This document shows positions 1-8,500 of a stretch of DNA of 64,000 nucleotides, piece by piece. Source of the stretch: Halomonas sp. GTDB lineage: Bacteria; Pseudomonadota; Gammaproteobacteria; Pseudomonadales; Halomonadaceae. The notes under the pieces are model-generated. The model was not told where the DNA came from, ran no database searches, and saw only the letters and a list, made by a program, of their open reading frames with translations. The position numbers were made by a program, and so were the translations under genes. Within the stretch, counting starts at the first letter, position 1; each line of letters starts with the position of its first letter. The stretch spans positions 62,001-126,000 of the forward strand of contig NZ_JAGOBJ010000008.1 in NCBI RefSeq assembly GCF_017983445.1. Direction: 5' to 3'.

Positions 1-18
1 CGGCTCAGGTTTGATGTG

Positions 19-40
19 AAGCACCGCTTTGGCGGTGCTT
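19..40. terminator. Hairpin terminator of the gene upstream of the window
   Basis: A 9-bp inverted repeat (19-27 with 32-40, loop 28-31) ends in a short T run. It lies just inside the left edge and probably ends transcription of a plus-strand gene lying mostly outside the window; too few bases remain to identify that gene. It also lies beyond the end of the minus-strand dciA. Confidence 0.6.
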
Positions 41-83
41 TTGCATTTCGGGGTTTTTGAATTTATGGATAGCTCAATTAGCG

Positions 84-542
84 TTATTTTTCTGGCGCGT
101 GAGCTGCCAGCCGTTCAAGCGCCTTACGAAGCGCGGGGTTCTGCATGTCGCTTGCGCACTCCGCCAGGGTTTGACCTGCGCTGGCTGAAAGCTTGCGCGT
201 GTTGCGCAGTGGCGCTTCAACCGGATGTACAGGGCGAACTTTAAAAGTAAAGCCGCTTACGGCTTCAAAACCGGGCAGTTGGTGGAGCAGTGTCAATAAA
301 CGTCGCTGCTCAAAGCGGAGCCAGGTCAACCAACTGGCTTGACCGCTGATAAGGGTCAAGCGACCTTCACGGAAGCCGCCCACAAAAATATGCTGACGCA
401 TTTCTTCAGGTAGATGTGCGCGTAAGTGGCTCTGGGCCTGGTCAATAAGACGAGATTGGCGCATTAATTGGCCAATATCGCCAGACTTGTTTAGCAGGCG
501 GGCGATGGGCTGGGCCTGAGAACGCTTAACCTTTATACTCAT
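84..542 (-). CDS. dciA: DciA family (DUF721) replicative helicase loader
   Basis: A 152-residue DUF721 protein. Members of this family (DciA) help load the DnaB replicative helicase in bacteria that lack DnaC/DnaI. The basic N-terminus, the central region containing the WLTWLRFEQRR segment and the overall length fit the gammaproteobacterial form, whose gene often sits just before secA and reads the other way, as here. The assignment is from sequence character and position, not from a catalytic motif, since the family has none. The poorly conserved C-terminal third is normal. It is transcribed away from the secA leader, so the 543-648 gap is a divergent promoter region. Confidence 0.8.
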   Translation of the reverse strand: MSIKVKRSQAQPIARLLNKSGDIGQLMRQSRLIDQAQSHLRAHLPEEMRQHIFVGGFREGRLTLISGQASWLTWLRFEQRRLLTLLHQLPGFEAVSGFTFKVRPVHPVEAPLRNTRKLSASAGQTLAECASDMQNPALRKALERLAAHAPEK

Positions 543-648
543 ACGCTTGAATCCTAGGATAACCCCTCAATATTACCAAGTAGCCATGTAAATTTTTGGC
601 GAGCTACTTATCAGCAGAGCCTAACACGCTCAGGAGCCAACCCACAGC

Positions 649-1011
649 ATGTCCTCAACGCTTAATGCCTTTTATGCTTTGCCGCGACGTTACCGTCGTT
701 ATGGCCTGGCGCGTTGGTGGCTGGCGGGCCTCCTGGTAAGCTGCCTTTTACCCAGTAGTCTAGTTCCTTCTGATGCATTTCGCGGTACTGAACGCAGCGT
801 TAGCGTTTGCCTATGGGTGCCCGCTATTTTACGTGCCCAGTCTCACTGGATCGCCAAAAGGCGACGCGCCTTTAAACGTTGGCAGCGGCGCATCAAGCAG
901 GTGAAGGTGCTGCGCCACTGTTTGCCCGCGTATCGCTTTATAACGCGCCAGGTGGCCGCGCGCGATGTGCTTACCCAACGTGGCCCGCCTGCTGACTTCA
1001 TTGTTTGCTAG
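649..1011 (+). CDS. Putative SecM-like exported arrest peptide upstream of secA
   Basis: A 120-residue ORF with SD-like AGGAG at 632-636. Seen in the sequence: a strongly basic N-terminus (RRYRR), a signal-sequence-like hydrophobic segment at about residues 22-40, a basic middle region, and a C-terminal R111-G112-P113-P114 encoded at 979-990, only six codons before the stop. Known background: SecM of enterobacteria is an exported peptide just upstream of secA that stalls its ribosome at Arg-Ala-Gly-Pro near its C-terminus, and other arrest peptides stall at RAPP or RAPG; stalling is relieved by Sec pulling. Inference: this is an analogous secretion monitor controlling secA, although the sequence is otherwise unlike E. 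coli SecM. It could instead be an ordinary small membrane protein. I do not recognise a named family. Confidence 0.6.
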   Translation: MSSTLNAFYALPRRYRRYGLARWWLAGLLVSCLLPSSLVPSDAFRGTERSVSVCLWVPAILRAQSHWIAKRRRAFKRWQRRIKQVKVLRHCLPAYRFITRQVAARDVLTQRGPPADFIVC

Positions 1012-1041
1012 AACACGCACTCTATTTGCCTTATATGGAAC

Positions 1042-1066
1042 AGGGCGAAACCCATTGGGTCGCTCT
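1042..1066 (+). promoter_or_regulatory. RNA hairpin between the arrest-peptide ORF and secA
   Basis: The RNA can fold as AGGGCG (1042-1047), a 2-nt bulge, ACCC (1050-1053), loop AUU, GGGU (1057-1060) and CGCUCU (1061-1066): ten pairs including one G-U. It ends 18 nt before the secA ATG. The secA ribosome binding site is weak (GGA at 1076-1078). The hairpin does not itself bury that site, so any role in coupling is inference. Confidence 0.4.
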
Positions 1067-1084
1067 TGATGATGTGGATATTTC

Positions 1085-3838
1085 ATGATTAATAATTTGT
1101 TACGTAAAGTAGTCGGTTCTAAGAATGACCGTGAAGTAAAGCGCATGCACAAAAACGTTCACGGTGTGAACGCGCTTGAGGCAGAGTTTGAAAAACTGAG
1201 TGATGAAGAGCTTCAGGGCAAAACGGCAGAACTGCGTCAGCGGCTGAGCAACGGTGAAGCGCTTGATAACCTATTACCCGACGCCTTTGCAATCGTACGT
1301 GAGGCGAGCAAGCGCGTGATGGGAATGCGCCATTTCGATGTACAGATGGTTGGGGGCATGACCCTGCATCGTGGGCGTATCGCCGAAATGAAAACCGGTG
1401 AAGGTAAAACGCTAGTCGCAACGCTTGCGGTTTATTTGAATGCGCTGCCCGCCAAAGGCGTGCACGTTGTAACGGTGAACGATTATCTGGCGCGCCGTGA
1501 TGCCGAGTGGATGCGTCCGCTGTATGAATTCCTCGGGCTCACCATCGGCGTTATCTTTTCGGGTCAGACCGGTGAAGAGAAGCGTCATGCCTACCGGTGT
1601 GATATCACCTACGGCACCAACAACGAGTTTGGTTTTGACTACCTGCGCGACAACATGGCGTTCTCCCTGGAAGACAAGGTGCAGCGTGGCTTGCATTACG
1701 CCATTGTCGATGAGGTCGACTCCATCCTGATTGATGAAGCGCGTACGCCGCTGATCATCTCTGGCGCGGTGGATGAAAATACCAATCTTTATAACGTCGC
1801 GAATCAGCTCTCTTTACAGTTAGAGCAAGGGGAAGTGTCGGAAGACGACGATGTACCTGCGACCGGCGATTTCGTGCTGGATGAAAAACAGAAACAGGTT
1901 GAGCTGACCGAGCAGGGGCATAACAAGGTAGAAGAGCTGATGCAGGCGGAGGGCCTTCTTAAAGAAGGTGAATCGCTCTATGCGGCGCAAAACCTTAACC
2001 TGCTTCAGCATATTCACTCTGCACTACGCGCGCGTTATCTTTATAACCGCGATGTGGACTACATCGTTTCCGAAGATCAGGTGGTCATCGTTGATGAGCA
2101 TACCGGCCGGACGATGCCGGGTCGCCGCTGGTCTGAAGGTTTACACCAGGCTGTTGAGGCCAAAGAAGGTGTAACCGTTCAGCGTGAAAGCCAGACGCTG
2201 GCATCCACGACCTTCCAGAACTATTTCCGCCTGTATGAAAAACTCGCAGGCATGACCGGTACCGCCGATACCGAAGCGTTCGAATTTCGCCAGATTTACG
2301 GCCTTGACGTTATCGTCATTCCGACCAACCGTCCGTTGGCCCGGGAGGATCTCAACGATCTGGTCTACTTGAGCGCTGAAGAAAAATACGAAGCGATTAT
2401 TAAAGACGTCAAGGCTGAAACCGAAGCAGGACGTCCGGTGCTGGTAGGTACCGCTTCAATTGAAACGTCAGAATATCTTGCGCGCCTGATGGATGATGCA
2501 GGTCTCAAGTTCAGCGTTCTGAATGCCAAGCAGCACCAAAGCGAAGCGGAAATTATTGCTCAGGCGGGTCGCCCTGGCGCTATTACGATCGCCACCAATA
2601 TGGCCGGTCGGGGTACCGACATCATGCTGGGCGGTAACTGGGAAGCAGACGCCGCCAAGCTGCAGAACCCAAGCCAAAACCAGATGGATGCGTTGAAAGC
2701 CGAGTGGCAACAGCGCCATGACGGCGTGCTGGCAGCCGGTGGCTTGCACGTTATCGGCTCTGAGCGCCATGAGTCCCGGCGTATTGATAACCAGCTGCGT
2801 GGCCGTGCCGGTCGTCAGGGTGACCCAGGTTCGACCCGCTTCTTCCTGTCGCTGGAAGATAGCCTTATGCGTCTGTTCGGCTCTGATCGCGTTAAGCGCT
2901 TGATGCAGGCGCTGGGTCTTGAACGCGGTGAGGCCATCGAGCACAAGATGGTATCTAACGCGGTAGAGCGGGCGCAGAAAAAAGTTGAAGGACGTAACTT
3001 CGATATCCGTAAGCAGCTGCTTGAGTATGATGATGTTGCCAACGACCAGCGCCGGGTTATTTACGAACAGCGCAACGAAGTCCTGGCCTCCGACGATATT
3101 TCAGAAGCGATCGTGGGTATCCGTGAAGAAGTTATGGAGGACTCCATCAGCGACTTCGTGCCACCTCAGAGCCTTGCCGAACAGTGGGACTTGCCTGCTC
3201 TGGAAGCGCATCTCAAGGCGGAGTTCAATCTGGATGCTCCGGTGGTTCAGTGGGCGGCTGAAGATGAGCGTTTCAGTGAAGAGAAGTTGCGTGAACGTCT
3301 CCAGACCATGCACCGTGAAGCCTATGCAGCCAAGGTGGATTCAGCCGGGGCTACTCTGATTCGTCGCTTTGAAAAGCAGGTAATGCTGCAGGTTCTGGAT
3401 ACGCGTTGGAAAGAGCATTTGCAGTCTATGGATCACCTGCGTCGTGGTATTCACCTGCGTGGCTACGCCCAGAAAAACCCCAAGCAAGAGTACAAGCGCG
3501 AATCTTTTGAGCTGTTCCAACACCTGTTGACCAATATCAAGGCGGACGTTACCCGCATATTGAGTCATGTCCAGGTACGCCAGCCTGAAGAGGTCGATGC
3601 GCTGGAGCAAAAACGTCGTGAGGAGCTTGCCCGTGAAAAAGCGGCCGCCGCTACCCGTCACGATGACGCCTCAGCGAATGAGAATGCAACGGGAGCAGAA
3701 ATGGATGGCGTCGATGACAATGACGCTAACCCGGATGCACGCCCGGTGCGTCGCGAAGGGCCTAAAGTCGGACGTAACGACCCCTGTATTTGCGGCTCGG
3801 GTAAAAAGTACAAGCAGTGCTGTGGCAAATTAAGCTAA
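1085..3838 (+). CDS. secA: Preprotein translocase ATPase SecA
   Basis: A 917-residue motor ATPase that drives unfolded preproteins through SecYEG at the inner membrane. Visible signatures: Walker A TGEGKT (about 104-109), the DEAD-like DEVD box at 209-212 followed by [14 protein letters not shown], the second RecA domain with [13 protein letters not shown] and the [14 protein letters not shown] motif, the long helical scaffold, and a C-terminal zinc site with Cys901, Cys903, Cys912 and Cys913 that in relatives binds SecB and lipid. The length is normal. The ATG at 1085 has only a weak ribosome binding site, which fits translation set by the upstream arrest-like ORF. The next gene, argJ, follows after 34 bp and may be co-transcribed. 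Confidence 0.98.
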   Translation: MINNLLRKVVGSKNDREVKRMHKNVHGVNALEAEFEKLSDEELQGKTAELRQRLSNGEALDNLLPDAFAIVREASKRVMGMRHFDVQMVGGMTLHRGRIAEMKTGEGKTLVATLAVYLNALPAKGVHVVTVNDYLARRDAEWMRPLYEFLGLTIGVIFSGQTGEEKRHAYRCDITYGTNNEFGFDYLRDNMAFSLEDKVQRGLHYAIVDEVDSILIDEARTPLIISGAVDENTNLYNVANQLSLQLEQGEVSEDDDVPATGDFVLDEKQKQVELTEQGHNKVEELMQAEGLLKEGESLYAAQNLNLLQHIHSALRARYLYNRDVDYIVSEDQVVIVDEHTGRTMPGRRWSEGLHQAVEAKEGVTVQRESQTLASTTFQNYFRLYEKLAGMTGTADTEAFEFRQIYGLDVIVIPTNRPLAREDLNDLVYLSAEEKYEAIIKDVKAETEAGRPVLVGTASIETSEYLARLMDDAGLKFSVLNAKQHQSEAEIIAQAGRPGAITIATNMAGRGTDIMLGGNWEADAAKLQNPSQNQMDALKAEWQQRHDGVLAAGGLHVIGSERHESRRIDNQLRGRAGRQGDPGSTRFFLSLEDSLMRLFGSDRVKRLMQALGLERGEAIEHKMVSNAVERAQKKVEGRNFDIRKQLLEYDDVANDQRRVIYEQRNEVLASDDISEAIVGIREEVMEDSISDFVPPQSLAEQWDLPALEAHLKAEFNLDAPVVQWAAEDERFSEEKLRERLQTMHREAYAAKVDSAGATLIRRFEKQVMLQVLDTRWKEHLQSMDHLRRGIHLRGYAQKNPKQEYKRESFELFQHLLTNIKADVTRILSHVQVRQPEEVDALEQKRREELAREKAAAATRHDDASANENATGAEMDGVDDNDANPDARPVRREGPKVGRNDPCICGSGKKYKQCCGKLS

Positions 3839-3872
3839 CGAAGCGGGCTGAATAAAGGTAGAGGAGACGATC

Positions 3873-5102
3873 ATGGCGGTGGGTAAAAGTCCCTTTCTGG
3901 TGATGCCACCCCTGGCGGGGGTGCGCCTAGGAAGTGCAATGGCGGGTATTAAAAAACCGGGTCGCCGTGACATGGTGGTGATCGAACTGCCTGAATCAGC
4001 TGCGGTGTCCGGTGTCTTTACGCGTAATGCGTTTTGTGCGGCACCCGTAACGGTTGCCAAGGCGCATATCGAGCGTTGCCGCGAGAACGGTCAGTCGCCA
4101 CGTTATTGGCTGGTGAATACGGGTAATGCGAATGCGGGCACCGGTAAGCAAGGGCTTCAAGATGCCTATGCCAGCTGCAAAGCGTTGGCAGAACAGGCGG
4201 GCGTTGCAGAGCATCAGGTGCTGCCTTTCTCAACCGGTGTTATCGGTGAGCCGCTCCCCATGGAGCGGCTGCTGGCGGGCCTGGCCCCTGCGCTTGATTC
4301 GAAAGCCGAGAGTAGTCAGGCCTGGCAGCAGGCGGGCGAGGGTATTCTCACCACCGATACCCGAGCTAAAGGTGCAAGCATTACGGTTGATGTGAGTGGC
4401 GGCCCGATCACTATCAACGGGATCACAAAAGGCTCCGGCATGATCAAGCCGAATATGGCGACCATGCTGGGCTTTGTGGTGACCGATGCGGCGGTTGAAC
4501 AATCATTGCTGGATCGTCTGCTGCGCGAAACGGTTGATGCCTCTTTCAACTGCATTACCGTGGACAGCGATACTTCTACCAACGATGCCTGCCTGCTGGC
4601 AGCGACGGGAATGGGCGCGGCTGTTGCTAGCGATGCCGACATTGAGCTGTTTCGCGATGCGCTACAGCAGGTAATGACCACGTTGGCCCAGGCCATCATT
4701 CGTGATGGTGAGGGGGCGACGAAGTTCGTCACGCTGCAGGTTGACGGCGCCAGGAGTCGTCAGGAAGCGCTGGATGTGGCCTTTACGGTTGCTCATTCAC
4801 CGCTGGTTAAAACGGCGCTTTATGCGTCTGACGCTAACTGGGGGCGTATATTAGCCGCAGTGGGTCGGGCGCCCGTGGATAATTTTGACGTGAATCGTGT
4901 GATCATTGACTTGGCTGATGTTCGCCTGGTTGAAGATGGTGGTCGGGCAAGCGGCTACACTGAAGAGGCGGGCAGTGCGGTGATGGCGCAAGAAGAGATC
5001 ACTATTCGCATCAGCCTGGGACGTGGTGACGAGAGCGCTACCGTTTGGACCTCGGATCTTTCCCATGACTATGTGACGATTAACGCGGATTATCGTAGCT
5101 AA
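3873..5102 (+). CDS. argJ: Bifunctional ornithine acetyltransferase / N-acetylglutamate synthase ArgJ
   Basis: A 409-residue enzyme of the cyclic arginine pathway: it moves the acetyl group from N-acetylornithine to glutamate and, in bifunctional forms, also uses acetyl-CoA. The autoprocessing motif KGSGMIKPNMATMLG is present at about residues 186-200, with cleavage expected between Ala196 and Thr197, giving alpha and beta chains in which Thr197 is the nucleophile. The ATG at 3873 follows a strong GAGGAG. Whether it is mono- or bifunctional cannot be read from the sequence alone. Position just after secA suggests shared transcription. Confidence 0.96.
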   Translation: MAVGKSPFLVMPPLAGVRLGSAMAGIKKPGRRDMVVIELPESAAVSGVFTRNAFCAAPVTVAKAHIERCRENGQSPRYWLVNTGNANAGTGKQGLQDAYASCKALAEQAGVAEHQVLPFSTGVIGEPLPMERLLAGLAPALDSKAESSQAWQQAGEGILTTDTRAKGASITVDVSGGPITINGITKGSGMIKPNMATMLGFVVTDAAVEQSLLDRLLRETVDASFNCITVDSDTSTNDACLLAATGMGAAVASDADIELFRDALQQVMTTLAQAIIRDGEGATKFVTLQVDGARSRQEALDVAFTVAHSPLVKTALYASDANWGRILAAVGRAPVDNFDVNRVIIDLADVRLVEDGGRASGYTEEAGSAVMAQEEITIRISLGRGDESATVWTSDLSHDYVTINADYRS

Positions 5103-5169
5103 GGTTATCTAGCCAAGGTCGGTCGAAAGGCTGGATCAACGGTCATAAAAGGGCTCACGCAGCGAGTTG

Positions 5170-5193
5170 GCGCCAGCGTTAACACGCTGGCGC
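5170..5193. other. Perfect inverted repeat upstream of the Nudix/TMP-synthase fusion gene
   Basis: A 9-bp perfect stem (5170-5178 with 5185-5193) closes a 6-nt loop, TTAACA. No T run follows, so it is a poor intrinsic terminator. It lies about 20 bp before the start of the fusion gene and could be an operator, an mRNA structure in its leader, or a processing site after argJ. Confidence 0.45.
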
Positions 5194-5215
5194 GTACACA
5201 GTGGATAAAGACGTA

Positions 5216-6172
5216 ATGAATGTAATGGTAAAACGACGGGTTCATGTCGCGGCAGCTGCCATCGTTAGTGCGGATCAGAAAAAAGTATTGATCGCGCGTC
5301 GGCCCTCGAATGTTGATCAGGGTGGTTTATGGGAGTTTCCTGGTGGCAAACTGGCGCCTTATGAAACGGGCCTTGAAGGGCTCAAGCGCGAGCTGCACGA
5401 AGAGCTAGGCGTCGAGATTATTCGCGCCCAACCTTTGATTCGTATCCACCATGAATATCCTGACAAACATATTTTACTGGATGTTTGGCAGGTTCATGAG
5501 TTTGCCGGTGAGCCGTTTGGGCGCGAGGGGCAGGCGGTACGCTGGGTGCCGATGGAAGAGCTGGTAAAATATCCGTTTCCTGCCGCCAATCTGCCTATCC
5601 TGCGCGCCGTCATGCTGCCCACTGAGTACCTGATTACCAGCGAAGAAGCGGACGAAGCGCGGTTTGATGCTTTCCTGGAACGGGCGTTGAAAGAAGATAA
5701 TATTCGTCTTGTGCAGCTACGTGCCAAAGCGCTTGATGAGGCAGCTTACATTGAGCGTGCTGAACGTGCCTTGCGCATGTGTCGTGAGCATGGTGCCAGC
5801 CTGCTGCTCAACGGTGAGCCTGGCTTGCTTGAAAAAGTGGATGCTGACGGTATTCACTTAACCAGCGAGCGGTTAATGCATCTGGATCGGCGTCCCATTT
5901 CGGAACAAAAGTGGCTTTCGGCATCGACCCATGATCAGGCCCAGCTTTCAAAAGCAGCCGTACTGGGCTGTGACTTTGTTACCTTGTCGCCACTGCGCAC
6001 AACGCCTTCGCATCCAGAAGTGGCTCCCATCGGCTGGCATGATTTCCAGCAGCTTGTTGAGCGTGCCGGTATGCCGGTCTTTGCGCTTGGCGGTATGACC
6101 CGCTTTGATGCAAACCATGCCCGTGCTGTAGGCGCTCAGGGCATTGCCTCGATTCGCGATTTCTGGAAGTAA
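5216..6172 (+). CDS. Nudix hydrolase (MutT-like) fused to a thiamine phosphate synthase-like domain
   Basis: The N-terminal third is a MutT-type Nudix domain with box GGKLAPYETGLEGLKRELHE at roughly residues 44-63, continuing ELGV; the remainder is a TIM-barrel region like ThiE/TenI, with VQLRAKAL, LLLNGEP, GIHLTSE and a terminal GAQGIASIRDFW. MutT sanitises 8-oxo-dGTP. The ThiE-like half has unclear activity; a fusion of this form is known in gammaproteobacteria. Candidate starts are GTG 5201, ATG 5216 and ATG 5225; I chose 5216 because the domain begins soon after, but the ribosome binding site is weak for all. Residue numbers count from 5216. It stands alone after argJ and is followed by a short tandem repeat and a bidirectional hairpin. 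Confidence 0.85.
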   Translation: MNVMVKRRVHVAAAAIVSADQKKVLIARRPSNVDQGGLWEFPGGKLAPYETGLEGLKRELHEELGVEIIRAQPLIRIHHEYPDKHILLDVWQVHEFAGEPFGREGQAVRWVPMEELVKYPFPAANLPILRAVMLPTEYLITSEEADEARFDAFLERALKEDNIRLVQLRAKALDEAAYIERAERALRMCREHGASLLLNGEPGLLEKVDADGIHLTSERLMHLDRRPISEQKWLSASTHDQAQLSKAAVLGCDFVTLSPLRTTPSHPEVAPIGWHDFQQLVERAGMPVFALGGMTRFDANHARAVGAQGIASIRDFWK

Positions 6173-6190
6173 GCTTTTTACGTGCTGATG

Positions 6191-6236
6191 ATAAGTACCT
6201 AAAATAAGTACTTAAGATAAGTATGTAAGATAAGCG
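6191..6236. repeat. Degenerate 13-bp tandem repeat after the Nudix fusion gene
   Basis: Three full units and part of a fourth: ATAAGTACCTAAA (6191-6203), ATAAGTACTTAAG (6204-6216), ATAAGTATGTAAG (6217-6229), then ATAAGCG. It begins 18 bp after the stop codon and ends just before the terminator hairpin, so it is in the 3' untranslated region. Confidence 0.75.
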
Positions 6237-6241
6237 TCAAA

Positions 6242-6273
6242 AAACGCCTGCTAGAGCCATCTGGCAGGCGTTT
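6242..6273. terminator. Bidirectional terminator between convergent genes
   Basis: A 10-bp perfect stem (6242-6251 with 6264-6273), with an A run on the left (6239-6244) and a T-rich right flank. It lies between the plus-strand Nudix fusion gene and the minus-strand aguB and can serve both. Confidence 0.75.
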
Positions 6274-6295
6274 GTATTAGAGGCTTGTTACGACC

Positions 6296-7210
6296 TTAAT
6301 CGCGAAAGCGGCGGGTTAAATCGCTATAGGCATCTATACGGCGATCGCGCAGGTAAGGCCAGATGCGTCGGGTGTTTTCACAGCGTGCCATATCGATAGT
6401 GACAACCAGCTGCTCGGCTTCCTCACCCGCATGGGCAAGCAGCTCGCCCTGAGGCCCACAGATAAAGCTTCCCCCCCAGAACTGAATGCCGTCACCGACG
6501 CCTGAATGGTCGGCCTCGAAGCCAACGCGGTTGGCGACGATCACCGGTAAGCCATTGGCGACACCGTGGGAGCGCTGAATCAGCGTCCAGGCATCTTTCT
6601 GACGTGCCTGCTCGGCGATGTCATCGTTGGGGTCCCAGCCAATGGCCGTGGGGTAAAGCAGCAAGTCGGCACCCGCCAAGGCCATCAGTCGTGCGGCTTC
6701 CGGGTACCATTGATCCCAGCATACCAAAACGCCCAAACGGCCAAGCGACGTATCAATCGGCGTAAACCCCTCTGCGCGGCTCGCGTCATGATCACCCGGT
6801 GTGAAGTAAAACTTTTCATAAAAGCCCGGGTCATCGGGAATATGCATCTTGCGATACTGACCCACGCGCCCTTTGTTACGGTCATATACCACGGCGGTGT
6901 TGTGATAAAGCCCAGGCGCACGTCGTTCAAACAGTGAGCCTACCAGCACGATATCCAGCTCGCGGGCTAACGCTGCCAGACGTTGGCCGGTCGGCCCATC
7001 CAGCGGCTCGGCCAAATCAAACAGCGATGGGTCTTCAAACTGGCAAAAGTAGTGAGTGGCATGCAGCTCCTGAAGCATGACCAGCTGTGCGCCACGCTTT
7101 ACCGCCTCCCTTATGCCCGCTTCGCTGGCGTCAAGGCTCTGCGCTTTATCAGGCCAGGCAGGCTGCTGAACTATTCCAACCGTTAGATCAGTTGTCGACT
7201 TTATGGACAT
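6296..7210 (-). CDS. aguB: N-carbamoylputrescine amidase
   Basis: A 304-residue carbon-nitrogen hydrolase (nitrilase superfamily). The catalytic triad is visible: Glu48 (LQELHATHYF), Lys121 (QYRKMHIPDDPGF) and Cys164 (VCWDQWYPEAAR). These flanks are typical of AguB, which converts N-carbamoylputrescine to putrescine, CO2 and ammonia in the cytoplasm. An AAGGAG ribosome binding site precedes the ATG. The gene follows aguA by 9 bp on the same strand, so the two form the agmatine-to-putrescine pathway. The C-terminal sequence and length are normal. Confidence 0.93.
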   Translation of the reverse strand: MSIKSTTDLTVGIVQQPAWPDKAQSLDASEAGIREAVKRGAQLVMLQELHATHYFCQFEDPSLFDLAEPLDGPTGQRLAALARELDIVLVGSLFERRAPGLYHNTAVVYDRNKGRVGQYRKMHIPDDPGFYEKFYFTPGDHDASRAEGFTPIDTSLGRLGVLVCWDQWYPEAARLMALAGADLLLYPTAIGWDPNDDIAEQARQKDAWTLIQRSHGVANGLPVIVANRVGFEADHSGVGDGIQFWGGSFICGPQGELLAHAGEEAEQLVVTIDMARCENTRRIWPYLRDRRIDAYSDLTRRFRD

Positions 7211-7219
7211 CGTAGCTCC

Positions 7220-8275
7220 TTACTGGTCGGAAGAGGCCGCTGTCAGCGTGCCTTTGGGTAGCTGCATGGTCAAGCAGTGCAGGCTGCCATGCTGACGAAT
7301 AACGCTCGAGCACTCAATGGGGATCAACGCATGGTCTGGAAACGCATCGGCCAGCGCCATAAGCGCCAAAGTATCTGCTGGATCACCATAGGTGGGTACC
7401 AGCACCGCTTTGTTGATAATCAGGAAGTTGGCGTAAGTGGCCGGCAGCCGGTGGCCGTCTTCAGAATCAAAGCATGCCTGTGGCCAAGGCAGTGGCACAA
7501 GCCGGTATGCTTCGCCGTTACGCTGCCGAAACGCTTTTAACTCCTGCTCCATGGCCTGTAGCGCGGCATAATGCGAGTCTTGAGGATCATCGCAGCGAAC
7601 ATAGGCAATCGTCGATGGATTGCAAAAACGCGCCAATGTATCAACGTGGCTATCGGTATCGTCACCTTCGAGGTGACCGTTGGTTAGCCACAGCACCCGA
7701 TCCACGCCAAAGTCGTCAGCCAGCAGCGCTTCAACGTCCTGGCGGGTCAAATGCGGATTGCGGTTAGGGTTGAGCAAGCAAGCTTCAGTAGTTAAAAGCG
7801 TGCCTTCGCCATCGGTTTCAATCGCGCCGCCTTCAAGCACCATATCGCGTGAAGCAATCGGGCACGCCCAAACGCCCGCGTCTGCTAACGCCTGAGTCAG
7901 CCGGTTATCGTTGCTGGCCGGAAATTTGCCACCCCAACCGGTAAAGGTGTAGTCCAGCAATACTGGCTGGCCTTCGTCATCAACCACGCTGATCGGGCCG
8001 TGGTCACGCGCCCAGGTATCATCCGTGGGTGCTACTACCAGCAATAGCTTGTGAGCGGGCACGCCGTAGGCATCGAATGTTGCCCGCACCCGGACGCACG
8101 TTGCCTCATCAGGCATGCTGATAACCACCTGCTGATAACGAACGGTTGCCAGTACAATACGCTCGAGCGTTGCTTCAATGCGCGATAGCAGAGACTCCCA
8201 GTCGCCATCGGGGCGTGGCCAGGTAAGCTGTAAACCGTCTTGTGGATGCCATTCAGGCAGCAGGCGATAAGTCAT
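7220..8275 (-). CDS. aguA: Agmatine deiminase
   Basis: Hydrolyses agmatine to N-carbamoylputrescine, the substrate of AguB encoded just downstream. I start it at the ATG at 8275 (MTYRLLPEWHPQ), giving 351 residues; the open frame runs back to 8386 but that extension is not family-like. Family marks: EWHPQDGLQLTWP at the N-terminus, ARDHGPISV, the GWGGKFP loop, LEGGAIETDGEGTLLTTEACLLN cut here to its key GGxIExDG core, and the catalytic cysteine near Cys334 in SLHCLTMQ. The substrate-binding and catalytic residues appear intact. The ribosome binding site is weak. Arginine decarboxylase is not in this window. Confidence 0.92.
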   Translation of the reverse strand: MTYRLLPEWHPQDGLQLTWPRPDGDWESLLSRIEATLERIVLATVRYQQVVISMPDEATCVRVRATFDAYGVPAHKLLLVVAPTDDTWARDHGPISVVDDEGQPVLLDYTFTGWGGKFPASNDNRLTQALADAGVWACPIASRDMVLEGGAIETDGEGTLLTTEACLLNPNRNPHLTRQDVEALLADDFGVDRVLWLTNGHLEGDDTDSHVDTLARFCNPSTIAYVRCDDPQDSHYAALQAMEQELKAFRQRNGEAYRLVPLPWPQACFDSEDGHRLPATYANFLIINKAVLVPTYGDPADTLALMALADAFPDHALIPIECSSVIRQHGSLHCLTMQLPKGTLTAASSDQ

Positions 8276-8500
8276 GTTAGCCAACGTCGCAGAGCCTCTT
8301 GGTAAGATCTTTTGATAAACACAAACGCGCGCTGATTGCGCCAGCGTAAATGGGCGCAATGTAGGGGGTCGGGGGGTAACTTGCAAGCCTTACGTGGTTT
8401 ACGGGAACGGGCCTGTATTCTGTTGCTCTAATGGCCGTTTGCACATGCAGTATTGTTAAAAAAACCGTACCATGAGCGCTTATTAATAAGGAATGACGCC

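Noticed and set aside
29-244. Plus-strand 71-residue frame at the left edge
   Set aside because: Antisense to dciA and overlaps the terminator hairpin; no ribosome site or family likeness.
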